Assembly: GCA_040757715.1 (NCBI GenBank)
Contig: JBFLWS010000006.1
Location: 124,001 to 188,000 of the forward strand
Source: CAIMFV01 sp040757715
GTDB taxonomy: Bacteria > Pseudomonadota > Alphaproteobacteria > Caulobacterales > Caulobacteraceae
Length of the DNA: 64,000 nt
Direction: 5' to 3'
Shown here: positions 24,668-31,887 of the stretch, in pieces
Position numbering within the stretch: the first letter of the stretch is position 1
Layout of the letters: every line of letters begins with the position of its first letter
The notes under the pieces: generated by a model
The model's input: the letters and a program-made list of their open reading frames with translations, nothing else
What the model was told of the DNA's origin: nothing
The model's database searches: none
Position numbers and translations under genes: made by a program

Positions 24668-24954
24668 CAGGCTCCCGCCACGGCTTGCCAGCCGATGCTG
24701 TGGCCCACCGTGGGGCCGCCGGCGCGGATGGTCTCCTTCAGGCGCTCGCGCCCGGCGAGGCCCTTTTCGTCGGCCTCGATGAGATAGGCGCCCACCACGG
24801 TGCGGAAGGCGGCGGCGGCCTCGGCGAGGGCGGCCTCGGCGCGGTCGGACGAGGTGAAGCGCTCTGCCTCGGCCAGGCGCTCGGACCAGGCGCCGTCTTC
24901 GGTGCGATAGACCACCGCGCCATCGGCGAGGCTGTTGGCGGTGAGGATCTTCAT
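24667..24954 (-). CDS. DUF2849 protein of the sulfate-assimilation operon
   Basis: 95 residues (MKILTANSLADGAVVYRTED ... GWQAVAGA), matching the small DUF2849 family found between cysG and cysI in alphaproteobacteria. The start overlaps the cysG stop by 4 bp (ATGA) and the stop overlaps the cysI start by 1 bp, so it is tightly coupled to both. The function is unknown; a role as a helper of sulfite reduction is inferred only from this conserved position. Confidence 0.85.
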   Translation of the reverse strand: MKILTANSLADGAVVYRTEDGAWSERLAEAERFTSSDRAEAALAEAAAAFRTVVGAYLIEADEKGLAGRERLKETIRAGGPTVGHSIGWQAVAGA

Positions 24955-26297
24955 GCTGCGAATTCCCTGCGGACAAGGGCCGCGCCCCGCACCCCGGCGA
25001 GAGCGACGGTGGGGCCGATGAGGAGGAGCGCCGGGCCTTCCGGCGCGAGTTGCGCGACGAGGTCGCTAAGGGCGTCGAGCTGACCGATGGCCACGCGTTC
25101 GGAGGCGAGACCGCCGTTCTCGATCACCGCCACCGGGGTCGCGGGATCGCGTCCAGCCATGAGCAGATTGGCCTCGATCTCGCCCGCGGCGCCTGCACCC
25201 ATGTAGATGGCAAGGGTGTGGTCCTTGGCCGACAGGGCCGCCCAGTCGATGGGCGCGCCGCCCGCCTTGGGCCGACCGGTGAGCAAGGTGACGGCGTGGG
25301 CGTGGTCGCGGTGGGTGAGCGGCGCGCCCAGCGAGGCGGCGCAGGCGAGCGCCGCGGTGACGCCCGGAATCACCTCGGTCTCGATCCCGGCGGCGCGCAG
25401 GGCTTCCAGCTCCTCGCCGCCACGTCCGAACACGAAGGGATCGCCGCCCTTCAGCCGCACCACGCGCCGGCCGGCGCGGGCCTCGGCGATGAGCAGGGTC
25501 TCGATCTCGTCCTGCGGCACGGAATGGGCGCTGGCCGCCTTGCCGACATAGAGCCGGCGGGCGTCGCGGCGGGCGAGGTTGAGGATCGCCGCGCTCACCA
25601 GACGGTCATGCACGATGACGTCGGCGTCTTGCAGAGCGCGCAGGGCCTTGAGGGTGAGCAGGTCCGGGTCGCCAGGGCCGGCGCCCACCAGCTGCACGAG
25701 GCCGCTTTCATGTTCGGGGCGGTTGAGCGCGCGCAGCACCTCGCGGCGGGCCTCGGCCGCCTGACCGGCGAGAGCGAGGCGGGCGGGCGCTCCGCGCAGG
25801 GCTCGCTCCCAGAAGCGACGGCGGGCGCCATGCTCCGGCAGGGCGAGCTTCACCGCGCCGCGCAGATCGCGGGCGAGCTTGGCCACCCGATCGAGACCCG
25901 CGGGCAGCAGCGCTTCGATGCGGGCGCGCAGGTCGCGGGCCAGCACCGGCGAGACGCCGCCGGTGGCGATGCCCACCACCACCTCGCCCCGATCGATCAG
26001 GGCCGGGGTCTGGAAGTCGCACAGGTCCGGCTGGTCCACCACATTGACGAGGGCGCCGGCGGCGCGGGCGAGCCTGGCCAGACGCTCGGCCTTGGCCCGG
26101 TCTTCCACGGCGATGAAGACGAACCGCACGTCGGCCAGAGCCTCAGCGAGAATTTCTGTGGGCGAAGTCGGATCAAGCCGCAGCAGTTCGCAGGGGGCGC
26201 CGACGAACAGGCGCGCCTTGGCCTCGGCGGCCGGGCCCTCGCCCAGCACCGCCACGCGGGCTCCATCCAGTTGAAAGGCCGCCAGAAATTGGCGCAT
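24951..26297 (-). CDS. cysG: Siroheme synthase (multifunctional CysG)
   Basis: 448 residues from ATG 26297, which has TTTAGGAGC upstream; an extension to 26402 lacks support. The N-terminal ~200 residues are the NAD-dependent precorrin-2 dehydrogenase/sirohydrochlorin ferrochelatase (LDGARVAVLGEGPAAEAKAR, VVGIATGGVSPVLARDLR). Residues about 205-448 are the SAM-dependent uroporphyrinogen-III methyltransferase (LVGAGPGDPDLLTLKALR, RLKGGDPFVFGRGGEE, VIPGVTAALA). It makes siroheme from uroporphyrinogen III for CysI. It is the first gene of the operon. Its leader folds into two hairpins (annotated separately). Confidence 0.95.
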   Translation of the reverse strand: MRQFLAAFQLDGARVAVLGEGPAAEAKARLFVGAPCELLRLDPTSPTEILAEALADVRFVFIAVEDRAKAERLARLARAAGALVNVVDQPDLCDFQTPALIDRGEVVVGIATGGVSPVLARDLRARIEALLPAGLDRVAKLARDLRGAVKLALPEHGARRRFWERALRGAPARLALAGQAAEARREVLRALNRPEHESGLVQLVGAGPGDPDLLTLKALRALQDADVIVHDRLVSAAILNLARRDARRLYVGKAASAHSVPQDEIETLLIAEARAGRRVVRLKGGDPFVFGRGGEELEALRAAGIETEVIPGVTAALACAASLGAPLTHRDHAHAVTLLTGRPKAGGAPIDWAALSAKDHTLAIYMGAGAAGEIEANLLMAGRDPATPVAVIENGGLASERVAIGQLDALSDLVAQLAPEGPALLLIGPTVALAGVRGAALVRREFAA

Positions 26298-26321
26298 GGC
26301 CGACGCTCCTAAAGCACCGGC

Positions 26322-26370
26322 TGCAGGTCGCGCCTGCAATCCGGCAGGCCGCCTTATTGCGCCGCCTGCC
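26322..26370 (-). promoter_or_regulatory. Structured cysG leader: two perfect hairpins
   Basis: Two short perfect inverted repeats lie 25-75 bp upstream of the cysG start: GGCAGGC (26343-26349) with GCCTGCC (26364-26370), and TGCAGG (26322-26327) with CCTGCA (26333-26338). The second ends just ahead of the Shine-Dalgarno. This could be a regulated 5' leader, but I cannot match it to a known riboswitch class, and short hairpins are frequent at this GC content. Confidence 0.3.
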
Positions 26371-26399
26371 GCCGCCTCCAATCGAGCTTCCTTGGCGCG

Positions 26400-26769
26400 C
26401 ACCCCAGCAAATCTAATCGAGCCGGCGCTTTATCAACAAATTCAATAAGTTGATGAGCCTCGCCAATCGGATTTAGAAATTCTCCCGGCGGGTCCAGCTT
26501 CTAATGGGCGCAGCTGTGTATTTTCCTACCGGACTCACAATGAAATCACCAACGTCCCCACGCCATGGCGTTTATTGAAAGCGTCACCACGCTAAACAGT
26601 TGAAAAAATGCTGGATAATCCGCAATGAATACGAACACTTCTGGTGATTTATTACTATTACAAAAATTCATATTCTTCAGTCTTGATATTCATATGCTCC
26701 ATTTTATATAGTATGTTTTTTGTTCTCACGAAAAAGTTCCCGCGTTTTTCGCGTTAAAGGATATATATA
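26400..26769. other. AT-rich gene-free stretch upstream of cysG and the candidate RNA
   Basis: About 370 bp, far more AT-rich than the rest of the window, with no credible open frame. It probably holds the cysG promoter near 26411-26445 (minus strand TTGTTG, 18 bp, TAGATT) and, at its right end, the promoter of a rightward transcript (TATATATA at 26761-26770). A small hairpin CGCG-TTTTT-CGCG lies at 26741-26753. Such AT-rich islands are typical targets of MucR-type silencers (inference). Confidence 0.45.
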
Positions 26770-26935
26770 TTCCCTCGCAAGGGCTCGGGGATCGCCTCCT
26801 CTGCGGGTCCTTACTCCCAAGCGGATCGCCTGATCCGCGCCGGACAGGCGGGACGTCAGTGTCGTGCCCCCACTGGCGTCCCGTTAGTCTGGCTCTCGAA
26901 TTGCACCTCCCCAATCAGCCTCCTGAATTCCCGCT
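26770..26935 (+). ncRNA. Candidate structured small RNA (or long 5' leader) of unknown family
   Basis: An AT-rich promoter-like tract (TATATATA) is followed by GC-rich sequence with strong folds: a hairpin GCGGATC-GCCT-GATCCGC (26821-26838), then directly a 55-nt stem in which GCCGGAC (26839-26845) pairs with GTCTGGC (26887-26893) and CGGGACGTCAGTG (26849-26861) pairs with CACTGGCGTCCCG (26871-26883). That gives 20 base pairs with two G-U pairs and one 3x3 internal loop. Unpaired C-rich strings (GCCTCCTC, CACCTCCCC) could bind Shine-Dalgarno sequences. It may be an independent sRNA or the leader of the PQQ dehydrogenase gene 100 bp downstream. I do not recognise tmRNA, SRP RNA or RNase P; 6S RNA cannot be excluded. 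Confidence 0.45.
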
Positions 26936-26975
26936 GGCCAATCCTGCATGAACGTCGTTAAGTTGACGCTGACGA

Positions 26976-27003
26976 CGCCGGGTCGCCTGCAATGAACCCG
27001 GCG
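26976..27003 (+). promoter_or_regulatory. Hairpin in the 5' leader of the quinohemoprotein dehydrogenase gene
   Basis: Perfect 8-bp arms CGCCGGGT (26976-26983) and ACCCGGCG (26996-27003) lie 34 bp before the ATG at 27038. No T-run follows, so this is not an obvious terminator. It could end the upstream RNA or affect translation. Confidence 0.3.
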
Positions 27004-27037
27004 CGCAGGGCAGGAAAGCGATCAGGGAAGGGACGGC

Positions 27038-29149
27038 ATGAACAGGGCGCTCTTGGTGGGGGCCGCGGCGACGCTGGCGGTTCTGGGTCTTTCGGCGTGT
27101 CAGAAGCCGCACGGCGGCGCGGCGGTGGATGCGAAGCGGCTGTTGGCCGCCGACCAGGAGCCCGGCTCTTGGATGAGCTATGGCCGCACCTATTCGGAAC
27201 AGCGCTACAGCCCGCTGACCGACATCAACGCCGACAATGTGGGCCAGCTCGGCCTCGCCTGGAGCTTCCAGCTGGCCACCAATCGCGGGGTGGAGACCAC
27301 CCCCATCGTGGTGGACGGCGTGATGTATGTGACCAGCGCCTGGAGCCTCGCCTACGCCCTCGACGCCAAGACCGGCAAACTCCTGTGGACCTTCGATCCC
27401 AAGGTGCCGCGTGAGGTGGGCCACAACGCCTGTTGTGATGCGGTGAACCGGGGCGTGGCGGTGTGGAAGGGGCGGGTCTATCTCGCCACCCTGGACGGCC
27501 GCCTCATCGCCCTCGACGCCAAGACCGGCCAGCCGGTGTGGACCACGGTGACCGTGGATCAGACCAAGGCCTACACCATCACCATGGCCCCGCGCATCGT
27601 CAACGGGAAGGTCATGGTGGGCAATTCCGGCTCGGAATACGACACCCGCGGCTATGTCTCGGCCTATGACGCCGAGACCGGCAAGCTCATCTGGCGCTTC
27701 TTCACCGTGCCCGGCGATCCGGCCAAGCCGTTCGAGAACAAGGCCATGGAGATGGCCGCCAAGACCTGGAGCGGCAAGTGGTGGACCATGGGCGGCGGCG
27801 GCTCGCCCTGGGACAACATGTCCTACGATCCTGAGACCAACACGCTCTACTTCGGCACCGGCAATGGCGCGCCGTGGGACGAGAAGGCCCGCTCCAAGAA
27901 GGGCGGCGACAACCTGTTCCTGTCCTCCATCATCGCCGTGGACGCCGACACCGGCGCCTACAAGTGGCACTACCAGACCACGCCGGGCGACAGCTGGGAC
28001 TTCGATTCCACCCAGAGCCTGATCCAGGCCGATCTGAAGATCGACGGCCAGGACCGCAAGGTGATCATGCAGGCCTCGAAGAACGGCTTCTTCTATGTGC
28101 TGGATCGCGTGACGGGCAAGCTGATCTCGGCCAAGCCCTATGTGAATGTCACCTGGGCCAAGGGGATCGACCTCGCCACCGGCCGTCCCATCGAGGCCGG
28201 CGACGACCACTACAACAAGGGCCCGGCCATCGTCATGCCATCGAGCTTCGGCGGCCACAACTGGCACCCCATGTCGTTCAGCCCCAAGACCGGCCTCGCC
28301 TACATCCCCGCGCAGGACGTGCCGGGAGTCTATGGCGCGGACGCCGGTTACGACTACACCCCCGGCCAGTGGAACACCGCCAATGCGCCGGAGCTGAACG
28401 TGCTGCCGCCCGACCCCAAGGCCCGCGCGGCCATGCGCAACGCCTTCCACGGCTATCTGGAGGCCTGGGACCCGGTGGCGCAGAAGCTGGCCTGGAAGGT
28501 GGAGCACAAGGGCCCCTGGAACGGCGGCACCCTGGCCACCGCGGGCGACGTGGTGTTCCAGGGCACGGCCGACGGCCACTTCAACGCCTATGACGCCAAG
28601 ACCGGCAAACAGCTGTGGTCCACCGAGACCTATGCCGCCACCCTCTCCGGCCCCATGACCTACAAGGTCGACGGCGAGCAATATGTGGCCGTGGGGGCGG
28701 GCTTCGGCTCGGTCTACTTCCTGGTGGCGGGCTTTGCGCTGGAGCAGAAGGGCAATCCCGACAACGGCCGCATCGTGGTCTACAAGATCGGCGGCAAGGA
28801 CACCCTGCCCAAGCCCGCGGCGCAGAAGCTCGTCATGCCCGAGCCGCCGGCCACCACCGCCTCGCCGGAGACCATCAAGAAGGGCATGCTCACCTATGCG
28901 CGCTTCTGCCTGGTCTGCCACGGCTACAACGCCATTGGCGGCGGGGTGATCCCCGACCTGCGCTATTCCGGCCTGATCGGCGATGCGAACGCCTTCCAGG
29001 ACGTGGTGCTGAAGGGCGCGCGCAAGGACAAGGGCATGGTCAGCTTCGCCCAGGTGCTGAAGCCCGCCGACGCCGAGGCGGTGCGCAACTACATCATCAC
29101 CGAGGCCAAGGCCGGCTACGCCGCGGAGCACCCGGCGAAGGGCAAGTAG
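27038..29149 (+). CDS. PQQ-dependent quinohemoprotein alcohol dehydrogenase, lipoprotein
   Basis: 703 residues. The N-terminus is a lipoprotein signal (LLVGAAATLAVLGLSAC, lipid-anchored Cys near 24). The eight-bladed PQQ propeller follows, with the vicinal disulfide Cys132-Cys133 (HNACCDAVNRG) over the PQQ plane and the catalytic aspartate region GDSWDFDSTQ. A C-terminal cytochrome c domain carries CLVCH (624-628). This is the type II quinohemoprotein alcohol dehydrogenase layout: the alcohol is oxidised in the periplasm and electrons leave through the fused heme. No PQQ biosynthesis genes or redox partner lie in the window. The start has AGGGAAGGGAC upstream. Confidence 0.95.
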   Translation: MNRALLVGAAATLAVLGLSACQKPHGGAAVDAKRLLAADQEPGSWMSYGRTYSEQRYSPLTDINADNVGQLGLAWSFQLATNRGVETTPIVVDGVMYVTSAWSLAYALDAKTGKLLWTFDPKVPREVGHNACCDAVNRGVAVWKGRVYLATLDGRLIALDAKTGQPVWTTVTVDQTKAYTITMAPRIVNGKVMVGNSGSEYDTRGYVSAYDAETGKLIWRFFTVPGDPAKPFENKAMEMAAKTWSGKWWTMGGGGSPWDNMSYDPETNTLYFGTGNGAPWDEKARSKKGGDNLFLSSIIAVDADTGAYKWHYQTTPGDSWDFDSTQSLIQADLKIDGQDRKVIMQASKNGFFYVLDRVTGKLISAKPYVNVTWAKGIDLATGRPIEAGDDHYNKGPAIVMPSSFGGHNWHPMSFSPKTGLAYIPAQDVPGVYGADAGYDYTPGQWNTANAPELNVLPPDPKARAAMRNAFHGYLEAWDPVAQKLAWKVEHKGPWNGGTLATAGDVVFQGTADGHFNAYDAKTGKQLWSTETYAATLSGPMTYKVDGEQYVAVGAGFGSVYFLVAGFALEQKGNPDNGRIVVYKIGGKDTLPKPAAQKLVMPEPPATTASPETIKKGMLTYARFCLVCHGYNAIGGGVIPDLRYSGLIGDANAFQDVVLKGARKDKGMVSFAQVLKPADAEAVRNYIITEAKAGYAAEHPAKGK

Positions 29150-29158
29150 GGACGAGTT

Positions 29159-29188
29159 GCGAGGGCGGCGTTCATCCACCGCCCTCGC
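29159..29188. terminator. Bidirectional hairpin between convergent genes
   Basis: Perfect 10-bp arms GCGAGGGCGG (29159-29168) and CCGCCCTCGC (29179-29188) around a 10-nt loop lie in the 54-bp gap between the PQQ dehydrogenase and the convergent SDR gene. There is no T-run on either side, so termination is likely but not certain. Confidence 0.55.
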
Positions 29189-29203
29189 CATTGATCCGCG
29201 CGT

Positions 29204-30004
29204 TCACCGCGCCATCATGCCGCCGTCGATGATGAGCTCCGAACCCGTGACATAGCGCGCGTCGTCCGAGGCGAGATAGGCCACCCCCGCGGCGATGTCG
29301 GCGGACTGGCCGGGCTTGCCCAGCGGGGTCAGGACGGCGGTGAGCGCGTCCAGATCGGGCCGATTGGCGCCGGGCGGATTCAGCACGCTGGCCACGGGCG
29401 TGGTCTCGCCGATGGAATCCCAGATCGGCGTATCGATGATGCCCGGATGCACCGAATTCACCCGCACTCCGTCCTGCAAGGCGGCGCATTCCATGGCCAC
29501 GGCCTTGGTGAACAGCCGCACCGCCCCCTTGGTGGCGCAGTAGGACGACATGTTGGCGGCGCCGGAAAGCCCGGCCACCGAGCTCATATTGATGATCGAA
29601 CCGCCGCCTCCCGCGCGCATCAGCGGCAGGCTGTGCTTCACGCCCAGGAACACGCCCTCGACATTGATCGACTGCTGCCGGCGCCATTGCTCGAGGGTGA
29701 TGTCGGTGACCGCCCCGCCCGTGCCGATGCCCGCATTGTTCACCAGGATATCGAGGCGATGGAACTTCGTCTTCACCGCGGCCACGGCGGCGGTCCACTC
29801 GACCTCCAAGGTCACGTCCTGACGGCGATAGTCGGCGACGCCGCCGGCCTTGACGATGGCCGCCGCAACCTCGCGGCCCTTGGCGTCCTGCACGTCGGTG
29901 AGCATCACCTTTGCGCCCTCGGCCGCCAGCCGCTCGGCGCAGGCCCGGCCGATGCCGCTGGCCGCCCCGGTCACCAACGCGACCTTGCCCGTCAATCTCG
30001 CCAT
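29204..30004 (-). CDS. Short-chain dehydrogenase/reductase
   Basis: 266 residues from ATG 30004, which follows AGGGAGAGG; the open frame to 30022 adds six codons without a site. A classical SDR: the NAD(P) loop TGAASGIGRA at the start, NNAG near 90, and the catalytic Ser, Tyr and Lys in NMSSVAGL and YCATKGA. Asp in LTDVQ after strand 2 suggests NAD(H) preference. The C-terminal GSELIIDGGMMAR is typical of the 3-oxoacyl/3alpha,20beta-hydroxysteroid dehydrogenase-like group. The substrate is not predictable. Confidence 0.92.
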   Translation of the reverse strand: MARLTGKVALVTGAASGIGRACAERLAAEGAKVMLTDVQDAKGREVAAAIVKAGGVADYRRQDVTLEVEWTAAVAAVKTKFHRLDILVNNAGIGTGGAVTDITLEQWRRQQSINVEGVFLGVKHSLPLMRAGGGGSIINMSSVAGLSGAANMSSYCATKGAVRLFTKAVAMECAALQDGVRVNSVHPGIIDTPIWDSIGETTPVASVLNPPGANRPDLDALTAVLTPLGKPGQSADIAAGVAYLASDDARYVTGSELIIDGGMMAR

Positions 30005-30081
30005 AAACCTCTCCCTGATCATTGTTCAGGCGAGCCTAGGCGAACTCAGACGCGCAATACAACCGTTTGCTTAGCCGGCGG

Positions 30082-31821
30082 CTATTGCGGCGGCGGCGGG
30101 CAGCGTTGCGCGTCGGGCGCGAAGGTCACATGGCGATCGCCGAAGACGAGATCGCCGGCCCCCGCAGGCGGCGCCGTCTTCGCCTTGCCCGCCAGCAGCG
30201 CCTCTCGGTCGCCGGCGCACAGGGTGAACGAGCCCGCCACGCGCCACTTGCCGTCCGTCCCCGGCGCCGCCAGGTCTGCGCGCGGGACCGGATCGTGCAC
30301 CACCACCAGCGACGGCGCTTTGGCGCCTGGGAATCTGATCCACAAGCCGTCGCAGGCCGCAGCCGTATGGCAGTCGTTCAAACGCCAATCATCGCTGGCG
30401 AAATCCGGCTTCGGCGCCCCAGCGCCCCCGTGCATGCGCACTTCGGGCGGCTCGACCTTCGGTGCGATAGAACCCGCAGTTCGATAAGAGTCCGCCGCCA
30501 TCGCCGTCTTGGCCTTCTCACCCACGGCGCCGGGCTTGGCGGCCAGGGTCTTCAGCGCCTCGCGGCCGTAGCGGGCCTCCTTAAACTTCAGGGCCAGGAA
30601 ATCGAACTTGTCCACTGGGGTGCGGCCGCTCTCCAGGCGATGCAGCTGGTCGGCGACGGCGAGCTTGGCCGGGTCGGCCACGGGGGTCAGCAGGGCGAGG
30701 ATCACCGCAACGCTGAACAAGGCAAGGCCGATATTGGTGGGCGCCATCCAGGCCATCCACGGCTTTGGCTTCAAGGCGCAGACGGCGTAGGCAGTGGCGT
30801 AGGCCACCACGATCAATGCGAGGGCGGCGGCGATCACCCGCTCCGAGGTGAGGCCGTACTGGTCGATGCGCAGCCACATGGCGTGGCCGGCGATGAGCGC
30901 CAGCGGCGCTACGGCCGGGGCGCCGGCCCGCACCGTGGCGCGCAGCACCAGCGGTCGGTCCGTGGCCCCGTTCTGGTAGATGGTGTTGATTAGGAAGATC
31001 AGTCCGACGGCGGCGGTGAACATCAGCCCCGCGGCGTGGTGCGTGTCCCACAAGGGCTTGAGGCCGGTGAACGGCAAGGTCGCCAGGAAGGCGATGATCA
31101 GCGCCGTGAGCAGCGGGGTCAGCCAGGACAAGAGTCCAAGCACCAGGGTGCGCCCGCCACGGATCAGGCTGTGCCGCACGTCGGTGAGGTGCAGAGCCGC
31201 CGCATAGGCGACGAACGTGGCCGGCACATGGAACCAGGTCTTCTCAAGCAACTGTTGCAGGGCTTCGATATGCACCAGCTTGAAGAGGGCCGCGCCGATG
31301 AGTAGGATGACCCAGAACACCCCCACGAAGGCCGAGGCGAGGGCGAGTTGCAGCCCCTGCTTCCAGGCGATGTCGAATAAGGTGTTGTAGCGGGCCACGA
31401 GGCGGCGGTCGGCGTCGCCCCCGGCGATGAGGGCGTTGAGGATAAAGAGCGCCGCGCCGGTCCCCGCGATCATGGGCAGGCTGGGCAGACCGGCCACGCT
31501 GCTCAAGTTCACACCCGTTCCCGCTTCGCGCCAGAGGCTGTAGGTCGCCAGCCCCGCAACCCCCGCCGTCGCCGCCGTGGCCCAGACGCTGAGCGTCCAC
31601 AGGCGCAGGCGCGCCATGCCTTCGATCTTCACCAGGGGCGTATAGACCGCCACCGCCCACAGGGCGGCGTTGAGCATGGGCGCGGTGGAGGGCCAAACTT
31701 TTTGCTTGGCCGCCTCCATCAGGAGGTAGAGCACGACGCCTTGTGCGAGGCCGGCGGCCAGCCGTGCGGGCCCCGCCCAGCTGCGCGGCGGCGCCTCGTC
31801 GTGGAGTTCTGCGTCGGTCAT
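30082..31821 (-). CDS. DUF4153 polytopic membrane protein with C-terminal soluble domain
   Basis: 579 residues. About ten transmembrane helices span residues 20-390; the pattern TPLLTALIIAFLATLPFTGL and LRIDQYGLTSERVIA fits DUF4153. Residues about 395-579 are hydrophilic, with three cysteines (DCHTAAACDG, RCPPPPQ) besides FTLCAG, and may face the periplasm. The function of DUF4153 proteins is unknown. It lies 67 bp downstream of lepA on the same strand and may share its transcript, although lepA cotranscription would not imply a joint role. Confidence 0.75.
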   Translation of the reverse strand: MTDAELHDEAPPRSWAGPARLAAGLAQGVVLYLLMEAAKQKVWPSTAPMLNAALWAVAVYTPLVKIEGMARLRLWTLSVWATAATAGVAGLATYSLWREAGTGVNLSSVAGLPSLPMIAGTGAALFILNALIAGGDADRRLVARYNTLFDIAWKQGLQLALASAFVGVFWVILLIGAALFKLVHIEALQQLLEKTWFHVPATFVAYAAALHLTDVRHSLIRGGRTLVLGLLSWLTPLLTALIIAFLATLPFTGLKPLWDTHHAAGLMFTAAVGLIFLINTIYQNGATDRPLVLRATVRAGAPAVAPLALIAGHAMWLRIDQYGLTSERVIAAALALIVVAYATAYAVCALKPKPWMAWMAPTNIGLALFSVAVILALLTPVADPAKLAVADQLHRLESGRTPVDKFDFLALKFKEARYGREALKTLAAKPGAVGEKAKTAMAADSYRTAGSIAPKVEPPEVRMHGGAGAPKPDFASDDWRLNDCHTAAACDGLWIRFPGAKAPSLVVVHDPVPRADLAAPGTDGKWRVAGSFTLCAGDREALLAGKAKTAPPAGAGDLVFGDRHVTFAPDAQRCPPPPQ

Positions 31822-31887
31822 GGCCCCCTCCCCTCAACCGTCGGGAGTGAGCTTAGCTCAATCAGCGTGGCGAAGCGATGGCGGCCC

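Noticed and set aside
24668..24976. Extension of cysI to 24976
   Set aside because: The added ~100 residues are arginine/proline-rich and overlap the DUF2849 gene; CysI homologues begin at about MYRYDEFDE.
26726..26914. A 62-codon minus-strand frame in the AT-rich gap
   Set aside because: No ribosome site or family. It runs through the palindromic candidate RNA, whose hairpins explain the conserved-looking composition.
26915..29191. A 758-codon open frame opposite the PQQ dehydrogenase
   Set aside because: Antisense shadow of a gene with clear PQQ and heme motifs.
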